From Lentzea kentuckyensis (GTDB taxonomy: Bacteria; Actinomycetota; Actinomycetes; Mycobacteriales; Pseudonocardiaceae), in the NCBI RefSeq assembly GCF_002150765.1, contig NZ_MUYM01000025.1:1-47071 (forward strand): a stretch of DNA of 47,071 nt, given 5' to 3'. Shown in pieces: positions 28,357 to 37,400 of the stretch. How positions within the stretch are numbered: the stretch's first letter is position 1; every line of letters begins with the position of its first letter. The notes under the pieces were generated by a model. It ran no database searches. It saw nothing but the letters and a program-made list of their open reading frames with translations, and was not told the DNA's origin. The translations under genes were made by a program, and so were the position numbers.

Positions 28357-30057
28357 TCACGGGATGGGCTCGAATTCGCGCATGGCGGCGATTGAGGTGC
28401 CGTTGGCGGTGTTGCCCTCGCGTTCGATCATGATTTCGACCAGGACCGGGCGGGAGGTGCGGTCAGCCTCCTTGCGGGCCCATTCGAGGGACGAGCGGAT
28501 CTCGCCCGGATCGGCGACCCGGACGCCGGAGCAGCCGTAGGCCTCCATGATCTTGACGTTGTCCGAGCCGGTGCTGTCGTAGTGGATGTCGACCTCGTAC
28601 TTCATGTCGTAGCCACCGTGGTCCTCGGCCATCCGGATCAGGCCGAGGTACTCGTTGTTCAGCATGATCAGCACGAACGGCACGTCGTACTGGGCGCCGA
28701 CGGCCAGTTCCTCCACCAGGAACTGGAACGAGTAGTCGCCGACGATGCCGACGACCTCCGCGTCCGGCCTGGCCTTCTTGACCCCGATGGCCGCCGGGAT
28801 CTCCCAGCCGAGCGGCCCGGCCTGGCCGCAGACCTGGTAGTGCCGCGGCTTGTGCGCCTTCTGGTGCTGGCCGGACCAGATCTGGTAGAGCCCGATGGCC
28901 GTGACGAAGTAGGTGTCCGGGCCGTAGAACTCGTTGATCTCCTTGAACACCCGCGGCGCCTTGACCGGCACGGTGTCGAAGTCCTCACGCCGCAGCAACG
29001 TCCGCTTGAGCTCCTGGCACCGTTCGACCCACACGCCCTTCTCACGAGGCCCGTGCTGCTTCGCCTTGTCCAGCAGGGCCTTCAGGAAGAGCTTGGTGTC
29101 CGCCACGATGCCGAGGTCCGGCCCGAACACCTTGCCGATCTGGGTCGGTTCGACGTCGACGTGGATGAACTTCCGGTCGCCGCGGTAGGTCGCGAGGTCG
29201 CCGGTGTGCCGGTCGCCGAACCGCGCGCCCAGCGCCAGCACCAGGTCGGACTCCAGGAACGACGCGTTGCCGTAACGCTGCGAGGTCTGGATGCCGGTCA
29301 TGCCCGCGTAGAGCGGGTGGTCCTCGTCGATGGCGCCCTTGCCCATCAGCGTGGCCTGGATCGGGATCTGCAGGAACTCGGCCAGCTCCAGCAGCTCGTC
29401 GGACGCCTCGCCGAGGATGACACCGCCACCGGCGAGCAGCAGCGGGCGTTCGGCGGCCAGCAACATCTCCAGCGCGCGCTCGACCCGTGCGTCGGAAGGC
29501 ACGCTTCTGGTGACCGGCAACGGCTCGTCGATCGACGAGTCCCACTCGATCTCCTGCTTCTGCACGTCGATCGGGAGGTCGATCAGCACCGGGCCCGGCC
29601 TGCCGGAGCGGGCGATCCGGAACGCCTCGCGGAAGATCCACGGCATCTGCGCGGCTTCCTTGACCTGCACCGCCCACTTCGTGACGGGCGCGGCGATCGA
29701 GACGATGTCGACGGCCTGGAACGCCTCCTGGTGCAGCTTCGACACCGCGGCCTGGCCGGTGATGCACAGGATCGGCACGCTGTCGGCCTGCGCGGTGTAG
29801 AGGCCGGTGATCATGTTCGTGCCGGCCGGGCCAGAGGTGCCGATCGCGACACCGACGTTGCCGGTCGTGCGCGACCAGCCGTCGGCCATGTGCGTGGCAC
29901 CCTCTTCGTGCCGCACGATGAGGTGCTCGATGGAACCGTCCTGTTCCATCGCCTTGTACAGCGGCAGGATCGCGGCACCGGGGCAGCCGAACACGGTGTC
30001 GATGCCCTCGGACTTGAGAACCTCGACGACCGCCTGCATGACGGGGATCTTCGGCAT
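28357..30057 (-). CDS. gcl: Glyoxylate carboligase (variant with Glu51)
   Basis: 566 aa ThDP enzyme joining two glyoxylates to tartronate semialdehyde and CO2. It follows E. coli Gcl closely along its length (GTSGPAGTNMITGLY, FQAVDI, SGRPGPVLIDLP, DIEPTQIG-like VDVEPTQIG, CGQAGPLGW, GDYSFQFLVEELAVGAQ, NNEYLGLIR). The striking point is RHEEGATHMADG: residue 51 is Glu, whereas E. coli Gcl has Val51, the substitution for which it is known. Acetolactate synthase is the alternative, but sequence pattern and operon favour Gcl. It starts 3 bp after glxR. Confidence 0.88.
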   Translation of the reverse strand: MPKIPVMQAVVEVLKSEGIDTVFGCPGAAILPLYKAMEQDGSIEHLIVRHEEGATHMADGWSRTTGNVGVAIGTSGPAGTNMITGLYTAQADSVPILCITGQAAVSKLHQEAFQAVDIVSIAAPVTKWAVQVKEAAQMPWIFREAFRIARSGRPGPVLIDLPIDVQKQEIEWDSSIDEPLPVTRSVPSDARVERALEMLLAAERPLLLAGGGVILGEASDELLELAEFLQIPIQATLMGKGAIDEDHPLYAGMTGIQTSQRYGNASFLESDLVLALGARFGDRHTGDLATYRGDRKFIHVDVEPTQIGKVFGPDLGIVADTKLFLKALLDKAKQHGPREKGVWVERCQELKRTLLRREDFDTVPVKAPRVFKEINEFYGPDTYFVTAIGLYQIWSGQHQKAHKPRHYQVCGQAGPLGWEIPAAIGVKKARPDAEVVGIVGDYSFQFLVEELAVGAQYDVPFVLIMLNNEYLGLIRMAEDHGGYDMKYEVDIHYDSTGSDNVKIMEAYGCSGVRVADPGEIRSSLEWARKEADRTSRPVLVEIMIEREGNTANGTSIAAMREFEPIP

Positions 30058-30060
30058 GTG

Positions 30061-30918
30061 TCAGGCCCTTCCCGCGAAGTTCTCGATGACCTTGAGCAGC
30101 GCGGAGTGGTCGAGCGACCCGTAACCCTGCGCGCGTCCCGCCGCGACCAGTGCGGCGATGAGGTTGGTGACCGGCAGCGCGACGTCGGCCGCGCGGGCCG
30201 CGTCCAGTGCGATGCCCATGTCCTTGTGGTGCAGGTCGATCCGGAAGCCGGGCTGGAACTCGCGCGCGATCATCGTTTCGCGCTTGAGGTCGAGGATCCG
30301 GTTCGCCGCGAGACCGCCCGCGAGCACGTCCAGGCCCGCCTTGGGGTCGACGCCGGACGCCTCCAGCAGCACGATCGACTCCGCGACCAGCGCGTAGATG
30401 CCGCCGACCATCAGCTGGTTCGCGGCCTTCACCACCTGGCCGGCGCCGTGCGGTCCGACGTGGACGATCGTCTTGCCGACGATCTCCAGGAACGGCCTGG
30501 CGGCGGCGAAGTCCTGTTCCTCGCCTCCGACCATGATGCTCAGGGACGCCTGGACGGCACCGGTCTGGCCACCTGACACGGGTGCGTCGAGCACGCGGAC
30601 GTTCGTGAGCTTCTTCGCGATCTCGATCGACGTGGACGGGCGGATCGTGCTCATGTCGATCAGCAGCGTGCCGTCGTCGAAGGTGACCTCGTCGATCACC
30701 GCCTCGACCTGCGGGTGGTTCGGCAGCATCGTGATGACGACCTCGGCGCCGCTCACGGCCTCCTGCGCGGAGGAAGCGGCCTTGCCGCCGTCCGCGACGA
30801 GCTTTTCCAGGGACGCCGAGCTGAGGTCGAAGCCCGTCACGTCGTGCCCGGCGGCTACGAGGTGGGCCGCCATCGGGCTGCCCATGATGCCGAGTCCGAT
30901 GAAACCGATGCGGGTCAT
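30061..30918 (-). CDS. glxR: 2-hydroxy-3-oxopropionate (tartronate semialdehyde) reductase
   Basis: 285 aa, beta-hydroxyacid dehydrogenase family. NAD(P) site GFIGLGIMGSPMA (4-16), substrate motif DAPVSGGQTGA, catalytic Lys in GAGQVVKAANQ. It reduces tartronate semialdehyde to glycerate between Gcl and GlxK. ATG 30918 has GGAGGG 7 nt upstream and overlaps the hyi stop (ATGA). Confidence 0.94.
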   Translation of the reverse strand: MTRIGFIGLGIMGSPMAAHLVAAGHDVTGFDLSSASLEKLVADGGKAASSAQEAVSGAEVVITMLPNHPQVEAVIDEVTFDDGTLLIDMSTIRPSTSIEIAKKLTNVRVLDAPVSGGQTGAVQASLSIMVGGEEQDFAAARPFLEIVGKTIVHVGPHGAGQVVKAANQLMVGGIYALVAESIVLLEASGVDPKAGLDVLAGGLAANRILDLKRETMIAREFQPGFRIDLHHKDMGIALDAARAADVALPVTNLIAALVAAGRAQGYGSLDHSALLKVIENFAGRA

Positions 30919-31661
30919 GCGTTGTCCCTCCAACTGAAGGAGTGGGTGACGGGCTTGTACTCGGCGCCCACGAAACCCGTGTAGCCGTTGGCGCGGAGCT
31001 TGGCGAGATGCCCGAAGAGGTCGAGCTCGCCGGTGCCGGGCTCACCGCGTCCGGGAGCGTCGGCGATCTGCACGTGACCGATGCGGTCGACGTGGTCGGC
31101 GAGGGTGTCGAGGTCGTCGCCGTTCGTGGCGAGGTGGTAGAGGTCCGCGAGCAGCTTCACGTTGCCGCGGTCGATCTCGTCGATGAGCTCGAACGCCTGG
31201 TGGGCGGTCTTGATCGGGTACCGGGGCGCGCCGCTGAGCGGTTCGATCACGATCTGCGCCCCGGTTTCGGCCGCGATGTCGGCGGCGAAGCGGTAGTTCG
31301 AGATGGTCTGCGCGGTGGTCTCGAAGTTGCCGTGCAACGCGTTGAGCGTGCGGCAGCCGAGGCGGGCCGCGATGGCGACGGTGATCTCGACGTTCGTCCG
31401 GAACTCCGTCTCGCGGCCGGGCCAGCTCGCGAGGCCGCGGTCTCCGGCCGGCATGTCGCCCGCGTAGAGGTTGAGGCCGACCAGGCGCACGCCCGCGTCC
31501 TGGATGGCGGCTTCGAACGCCTCGATCTCGCGTGTCTCGGGTACGGCGTCCGCGAACGGCCACCAGATCTCGACCGCGTCGAACCCGGCGGCGCGTGCCG
31601 CGGCCGGACGCTCCAGCAGCGGCAGCTCGGTGAAGAGCATGGACAGGTTTGCGTCGAACAT
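30915..31661 (-). CDS. hyi: Hydroxypyruvate isomerase
   Basis: 248 aa, AP-endonuclease-2-like TIM barrel. Start FDANLSMLFTELP and motifs WWPF, LNLYAGDMPAGDRG, IEPLSG, LLADLYHL and HVQIADAPGRGEPGTGE match Hyi. It interconverts hydroxypyruvate and tartronate semialdehyde. It is the first gene of the minus-strand operon; one TTGCGGAA-type operator lies 22-35 nt upstream. Confidence 0.94.
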   Translation of the reverse strand: MFDANLSMLFTELPLLERPAAARAAGFDAVEIWWPFADAVPETREIEAFEAAIQDAGVRLVGLNLYAGDMPAGDRGLASWPGRETEFRTNVEITVAIAARLGCRTLNALHGNFETTAQTISNYRFAADIAAETGAQIVIEPLSGAPRYPIKTAHQAFELIDEIDRGNVKLLADLYHLATNGDDLDTLADHVDRIGHVQIADAPGRGEPGTGELDLFGHLAKLRANGYTGFVGAEYKPVTHSFSWRDNA

Positions 31662-31681
31662 CTCTCAGCCGTTCCTTCCAC

Positions 31682-31696
31682 ATTGCGGAAGTTCAA
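31682..31696 (-). promoter_or_regulatory. Candidate ureide-regulon operator A
   Basis: ATTGCGGAAGTTCAA, sharing 13 of 15 bases with copy C before iclR and 11 of 15 with copy B. It lies just upstream of hyi. Confidence 0.55.
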
Positions 31697-31742
31697 TTTC
31701 ACTCTATGGAGACACTAGACATCTCACTTGGCCCGGGTCAAG

Positions 31743-31757
31743 AATGTGGAAGTTAGA
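31743..31757 (+). promoter_or_regulatory. Candidate ureide-regulon operator B
   Basis: AATGTGGAAGTTAGA, followed by TTCCGC, so GTGGAA-N6-TTCCGC forms an imperfect palindrome. It ends 27 nt before the uraD start, mirroring copy A in front of hyi. Confidence 0.5.
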
Positions 31758-31784
31758 TTCCGCGATACAGAAACTTGGAGAGCC

Positions 31785-32267
31785 GTGGAGAGCTTCAACA
31801 GCGCCCCGGAGGCCGAACTGCGACCTCTGCTCACCGAGTGCCTCGCGGTACCCCGCTGGGTCGACGCGGTTGCGGCGGGCAGGCCATACGCGTCGATGGA
31901 TGCTCTCCTCGCGGCTTCTTCGGTTGCCGCACAAGGACTTTCCGACGAGGAGGTGCTCGGCGCCATCGCCGGGCACCCGCGCATCGGCGAACGACAGAAG
32001 ACAGGTGGGGTGTCGGCGAAGTGGTCGCGGTCCGAACAGTCCGGTGTGGACAGCTCCCAGGCTGATCGCCTGGCGGCTGCGAACGCCGCGTACGAGGATC
32101 GGTTCGGGCACATCTACCTGGTGTGCGCGACCGGCCTGAGCGGTGCGGAAATGCTCGACAACCTGTCCAGTCGCATGGACAACCCGCCGGATGTCGAGCT
32201 CCGCGTCGTGAACGACGAACTCGCGAAGATCGCCGCCTTGCGGCTGCAGAAGCTGATCGGGAGCTGA
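31785..32267 (+). CDS. uraD: 2-oxo-4-hydroxy-4-carboxy-5-ureidoimidazoline decarboxylase
   Basis: 160 aa. Decarboxylates OHCU to S-allantoin. The catalytic motif HPRIGE is at 64-69 and EQSG and NAAYEDRFGHIYLVCATG are conserved. GTG 31785 has GGAG upstream; a TTG at 31728 would place operator B inside the gene and is rejected. It is followed after 3 bp by uricase; the hydroxyisourate hydrolase that usually sits between or beside them is absent. Confidence 0.92.
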   Translation: MESFNSAPEAELRPLLTECLAVPRWVDAVAAGRPYASMDALLAASSVAAQGLSDEEVLGAIAGHPRIGERQKTGGVSAKWSRSEQSGVDSSQADRLAAANAAYEDRFGHIYLVCATGLSGAEMLDNLSSRMDNPPDVELRVVNDELAKIAALRLQKLIGS

Positions 32268-32270
32268 AAC

Positions 32271-33149
32271 ATGGCCATCGTCCTGGGCCCCAACCAGTAC
32301 GGGAAGGCGGAAAACCGCCTCGTCACGGTGTCGCGCAACGGTTCCGTGCACACGGTCAAAGACCTGACCGTCAGCACGTCGCTGCGTGGAGACCTCGCGG
32401 ACACGCACCTCACCGGCGACAACGCCAAGGTGCTGGCCACGGACACGCAGAAGAACACCGTCTACGCGTTCGCCAAGGAGGCGCCGGTCGGTGAGATCGA
32501 GGACTTCGCGCTGCGCCTGGGCCGGCACTTCGTCGGCACGCAGGAGGCGATCTCAGGTGCGCGGGTGTTGATCGACGAGCACTCGTGGGACCGCATCGAC
32601 GGCCACGACCACGCGTTCGTGCAAGGCTCGAACGAGAAGCGCACCACGGCCGTGACCATCGAGGGCTCGTCCGCCTGGGTGGTGTCCGGCGTGCGCGACC
32701 TCGTGGTGCTGAAGTCGACCGGGTCGGAGTTCCACGGCTATCCGAAGGACCCGTACACGACGCTGAAGGAGACCAACGACCGGATCCTGGCGACGTCGGT
32801 GACGGCCCGGTGGCGCTACGCCGGCACCGACGCGGACTGGGCGAAGTCGTTCGCCGAGATCCGGTCGATCATGCTGAAGACGTTCGCGGACAAGCACTCC
32901 CTGTCGTTGCAGCAGACCCTCTACGCGATGGGCGAGGCCGTTCTCCAGGCTCGTCCCGAGGTCGCCGAGGTACGCCTGTCCATGCCGAACAAGCACCACT
33001 TCCTGGTGGACCTCAGCGCGTTCGGGCTGGAGAACGACAACGAGGTCTTCTACGCCGCCGACCGCCCGTACGGCCTCATCGAGGGCTCGATCCTCCGGGA
33101 CGACGCGCCGGACGCGGGTCTCGCCTGGAGTACTTTGCCAGCCTTCTGA
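32271..33149 (+). CDS. pucL: Urate oxidase (uricase)
   Basis: 292 aa, cofactor-free uricase of normal length with two T-fold halves. Motifs: GPNQYGKAENRLVTV, the VLKSTGSEFHGY segment followed by YTTLKETNDRILATS, LYAMGEAVL, MPNKHHFLVDLSAFG and NDNEVFYAADRPYGLIEG. It oxidises urate to 5-hydroxyisourate and H2O2. ATG 32271 follows GGGAG. The last 74 bp overlap the end of the FAD gene on the other strand. Confidence 0.95.
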   Translation: MAIVLGPNQYGKAENRLVTVSRNGSVHTVKDLTVSTSLRGDLADTHLTGDNAKVLATDTQKNTVYAFAKEAPVGEIEDFALRLGRHFVGTQEAISGARVLIDEHSWDRIDGHDHAFVQGSNEKRTTAVTIEGSSAWVVSGVRDLVVLKSTGSEFHGYPKDPYTTLKETNDRILATSVTARWRYAGTDADWAKSFAEIRSIMLKTFADKHSLSLQQTLYAMGEAVLQARPEVAEVRLSMPNKHHFLVDLSAFGLENDNEVFYAADRPYGLIEGSILRDDAPDAGLAWSTLPAF

Positions 33150-34377
33150 ACACCACCGGGTTCATGAGCGTGGCAGGCGAGGCGACCAGGTGCACCACGC
33201 GCACGAAGCGCGCGAAGATGTCCTGGTCGTGCGTCAACGCCACCTGCCACTTCTTCATGTACCAGCCGAAAGCGCGCATGATCGGCCCAGGAGCCGCGCC
33301 GGTGCTGTCCACCCAACCCTGATCGGCGTTGCTGGACAGCACCCACGGGCCCTGCGCCACCTTCGCGACCTTCCGCTGGAAGTCCCGGCATCCCTTGGCA
33401 CTGAAGTCCTTGTGCCGCCGGAACAACAACGCGGCCATCGCGGCGACCGTCATGCCCTGCCCGTACACAGGGTTGAACACGCACACCGCGTCCCCGACCG
33501 CGACGAGCCCGCCCGGCCACCCCGGCATCTGCTCGAACGCCAGACGACGGCTGGCCGTCCGCGCGAACAGGTACACGGGCGTGACGGGTTCGGCGTCCGT
33601 GAGCATCCCGGCGATGGGCCCGCGCAACGAGTCCAGGAACTCCTGGAACCCCTCGGGATCCCGCGGCGGATGATCACCACCGGCCCCCTGCGCCGTGACC
33701 ATCACCCGGTCCCCCTCGATGCGCATCACGATGCCCCCGCGCGGGGTGTGCGGCGCGGACAGCGACTCGGCGAGCACGACCGGCGCGTCCGGCGGAGCCG
33801 TGTAGAGCCTGGTCGCGTACCCCGTCCGCGAGTCGACCACGTCCGGTTCCGGCACCGTGATCCCCGCGTCCGCCAGCCAGGCGGGCAGCTTCGACGAACG
33901 GCCGGACGCGTCCACCACGAGGTCGGCGTCGACCCTGCCGTCCCTCGTCAGCACGCCGTCCACAGTGGATCCACGGAACGACAGCCCGGTGACGTGCACG
34001 TTGTCCACGATCTTCGCGGTCACCCGGCGCCGGATGTGCGTCTCCAGCAACGGCCTGCTCACCACCAGCAGCGGCAGCCCGGTCCGCGTCGAGGCCACCC
34101 ACCCCAGCGGGTTGAGGATCCGCATCTCCCCCGCGTCCATCAGGTGCGCGCCCGCCTGCACGAGCTCGTCGTGCAGACCGGGGAACAGCCCCTCCATGAT
34201 CTCGCCGCCGCGCACGAGCAACCCGTGCACGTGCCTGCCCTGCGGCACCCCCGCCCGAGGTTCGGGCACGTCAGACAGCTTGTCGCGTTCCAGGACCACC
34301 ACGTCGTCGCACGTCTCGGTCAACACCCGAGCGGCGAGCAAGCCGGCGATTCCCCCACCTATCACCACGGCCTTCAT
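33076..34377 (-). CDS. FAD-dependent oxidoreductase/monooxygenase
   Basis: 433 aa. N-terminal FAD-binding GGGIAGLLAARVL (GxGxxG at 7-12), ERD, a mid RPLLE/R segment, DLVVDASGRSS, and the second FAD motif GDAVCVFNPVYGQGMT. The layout is that of group A flavin monooxygenases such as squalene/tetracycline-type hydroxylases; the substrate is unknown. No ribosome site is visible before ATG 34377. The C-terminal tail is basic and runs 74 bp into the uricase gene antisense. It diverges from the NACHT gene by 61 bp. It contains CGTCCACAGTGG at 33957-33968. Confidence 0.84.
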   Translation of the reverse strand: MKAVVIGGGIAGLLAARVLTETCDDVVVLERDKLSDVPEPRAGVPQGRHVHGLLVRGGEIMEGLFPGLHDELVQAGAHLMDAGEMRILNPLGWVASTRTGLPLLVVSRPLLETHIRRRVTAKIVDNVHVTGLSFRGSTVDGVLTRDGRVDADLVVDASGRSSKLPAWLADAGITVPEPDVVDSRTGYATRLYTAPPDAPVVLAESLSAPHTPRGGIVMRIEGDRVMVTAQGAGGDHPPRDPEGFQEFLDSLRGPIAGMLTDAEPVTPVYLFARTASRRLAFEQMPGWPGGLVAVGDAVCVFNPVYGQGMTVAAMAALLFRRHKDFSAKGCRDFQRKVAKVAQGPWVLSSNADQGWVDSTGAAPGPIMRAFGWYMKKWQVALTHDQDIFARFVRVVHLVASPATLMNPVVFRRLAKYSRRDPRPARRPGGSSPR

Positions 34378-34438
34378 GGGTCCATTGAACCCCGAAACGA
34401 GCCGTAACAACACGAATCGCAGCGGCGATCAGCAGGGC

Positions 34439-37400
34439 ATGACGGAACCCGGCCGGTCACAACGCGGACTGCTCGGGCTCACTCGCATCCTCGGTCTGCT
34501 TATCGGTGCCGTCCTGACCGTCATCCTGGCGAGATTCTCGATCCAGGACAGCAACACTGTCCTGGGCATCGTTTCCGGGATCATCGCACTTGTCACGTTC
34601 TACCTGTTCATCGCCGATCGCGCCCGCAAACAGGAGCCATTGCCCAAAGAAGACGAGGCAACCGCGGACCTGCGGATGAGAATGCTTGAACAGTGGGAAC
34701 CCGAGATCCGGCGCCGCCTCCGGAGTTCTCCTCACTCGGAGACCATCCCGTTGGAGTGGAAGAACCACGGCGAGAACGGCGAAGCGGCGTTCGACGGCAG
34801 GTTGGCGGGTGATCTCGACGAAGCGGCGCGGCAACTCGCCACGGCTTTCGAGGCGCTTCCCGGCAAGAAGCGGATGGTCGTCCTCGGCGAACCGGGCGCG
34901 GGCAAGACCTTCCTCGCATTGACACTCACGGTGGGCCTGCTGCGCCGATGGACCGGGAGCGGCCCGATCGCGGTGTTCCTGTCGTTGTCGTCATGGGACC
35001 CCGTGGTGGACGACAACCTGGACGAATGGATCGTCCGCAGCATTGCCGGAAGCTACTACGGCAGCGCTGTGCAAACGCCCCGGACGTTGTTGACAGCCCG
35101 GCGCATACTGCCGGTGCTGGACGGTCTCGACGAACTGCCCGAACACCTGAGGCGCATGGCCGTCCGGCGGATCAACGACACGCTGACAGGCGACCGGCCG
35201 GTCGTGGTCACCTGCCGCACCGCTGAGTATGAGGAGATGCTCACCGGTGGGTCACCCGCGTTGCTGCGCGCACCCGCCATCGAGGTTCAGCAGGTGGCCG
35301 TCGCGGATCTGGTCGCCCAACTGAAGGGCGTACCTACGTGGCGCAAGATCGTGCGTCACATCCAAAACCGTCCGAACGGCCACGTCGCCTTAACGTTGCG
35401 AACGCCGCTGATGCTGTCGCTCTTCACGGCCGTTTACCAGGAACGCGACCCCGGTGAACTGCTCGACAGGAATAAGTTCGCCAGCAGACACGCGGTCGAG
35501 GACCACCTCGTCGACCTACGTCTGGACACCGCGTTCCCCAGCGAGGCGCCATGGGGTAGGTGGACGGCGGCCAAGGCCAGGAAATGGCTCACTTACCTCG
35601 CCGAGCAAATGCACTCACAGCGCGAACGAGACATCACCTGGTGGAAGGTGGCCTTCCGCGTCACCGACGTCGGGCCTTTGGGGAAGGCTCTCGTCATCGT
35701 TGCCGCGGTGTGGTGGCTGGACTTGACCTTCTCGTCGAGGGCGGCATCGTACATCGCCGATTCCATCCCGCTGTTCTCGTTGTGCCTCGGCGCGTTTTTC
35801 GCCTCGGTCGGGCTGGGTACCTTGCGTGAGCAACCTGGCAAAGTTCGTCCCGCCACAGACCGTCAGCTGCACGGCTTCAGCCGTGGCATGACCATCGGTT
35901 TCCTCACAGTGCTGATACCCGGCCTCCTCGTGGTGATCGTTTCATCACTTTCGGACCTGATTGGGGGCAAGGGATACCCGAAAACATCGGCGATGGCCTG
36001 CACCCTGTTGGCGCTGGCACTGGTGAGCGGCCTGGGCATCGGACTGCACGAGATGCTGGTGGACCGAGCGACGGCCAAGCACACCACATACGCCGCGCGG
36101 GACCTGCTCAAACGGGAGCGAGCGTCGACCTTCCTGGCAGCAGGTGCAGCAGGACTGGTCGTCGGTCCGCTCAGCATATTCGCGGCCACCGTCGTCACAC
36201 CGCTTGGGACCTACTTCGGGCAATGGGTCGTCCCCGCGTTGGATCTGCCTGCGGTTATCGACCTGCGGCTGCGACCGTTGACCAGCTACGTGTCGTGGCC
36301 GTTGAGCTGGAACGTGCTGGCTGAGATGAGTGCGCTCATCGGGATCCTGGTCACACTCATGACGGCGTCGACTCGGGCCTGGCCTCGGCTGTTGGCGGCC
36401 AGGTTGAAGCTGGCCCGCTCCGGACGGCTGCCCTGGCGGCTGGAACGATTCGTCGCCGACGCCACACGACTGGGCCTGCTGCGCCGTATCGGCATTGCCT
36501 ACGAGTTCGGGCACGTGCTGCTCCAGGCTCGACTAGTGGGGCAGGCGGTGAATCGCCCGCCACTGCACCATCGCCCGTTCGTGCGCATCGTCGTGCTGGG
36601 GACTGCGGCAATGTTGCTCGTCCTCGTCACAGGCGTGGCGTTGACCGGAAGACCCAAAGACTGCGACAGCGCACGACGTGCCGAGATCACCGCACCAATG
36701 CAACGTGCGAAGGCAGGCGAGGAAACCGCGTGCTTCGCGTACATGGACGACCACGAGTGGAGGCGGCCGCAACTCGATCCCGCGGACGCACGGCTGATGG
36801 CCGACATCTTGGCACCGTCGCCTGGCGCGCTCGGCAGCACAGACCACGCAGGCCACGGCGTGGTGTCGGTCTTCGGGGAGTTCGACCTGATCAACGTGGC
36901 CGAGTGGCACGACGTCCTGGTGGGGGTGGCCGCGGCCCAACGGACGACCAAGGGCTCGATCGACATCGACTTCGTGTTCGCCGACCTGGAAAGCGGTAAG
37001 GACAAGGAAGCCGCCGAATTGGTCGACCTGTATCTGGACGCCACCACGACGAGCAGGAACCGTCACGGACTGGTCCAAACTCGCAGCTACGCCGCCGTGG
37101 GTCTGGAGATCGAGTGGTCGCGAAAGTCCGGCTCCACCGAGATCATCGGGCTTAAGGACGCCGGTCTGTACGAACGAGCCAGTGAGTTCGCCAAGAGCAA
37201 GGTCTCGGAGTGGCTGGGTCCCTCACCAACCGACTCGACCACCTGCTCGGCGGTGGAACACGTTCGTGCCAAGAACTCGAAACTCGACCTCCGGCAGGTG
37301 CACGTCTCAGAAGCGTTGCTCACCAGCATCGCGGACTGCGGCCATGTGACCGCGTTGGTGAGCCAGGCCGATGCGGTCGAACTGAACCGGCTGACGAAAC

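Noticed and set aside
28582..30576. 664-codon plus-strand frame opposite gcl and glxR
   Set aside because: Runs across two real genes; no motif and shadow composition.
34390..34410. GAAAC/GTAAC words before the NACHT gene as a GlnR box
   Set aside because: The spacing is 10 bp, not the 11-bp period, and the gene has no nitrogen role.
33857..34438. Upstream extension of the NACHT frame
   Set aside because: Antisense to the FAD oxidoreductase; the NACHT family-like membrane start follows ATG 34439.
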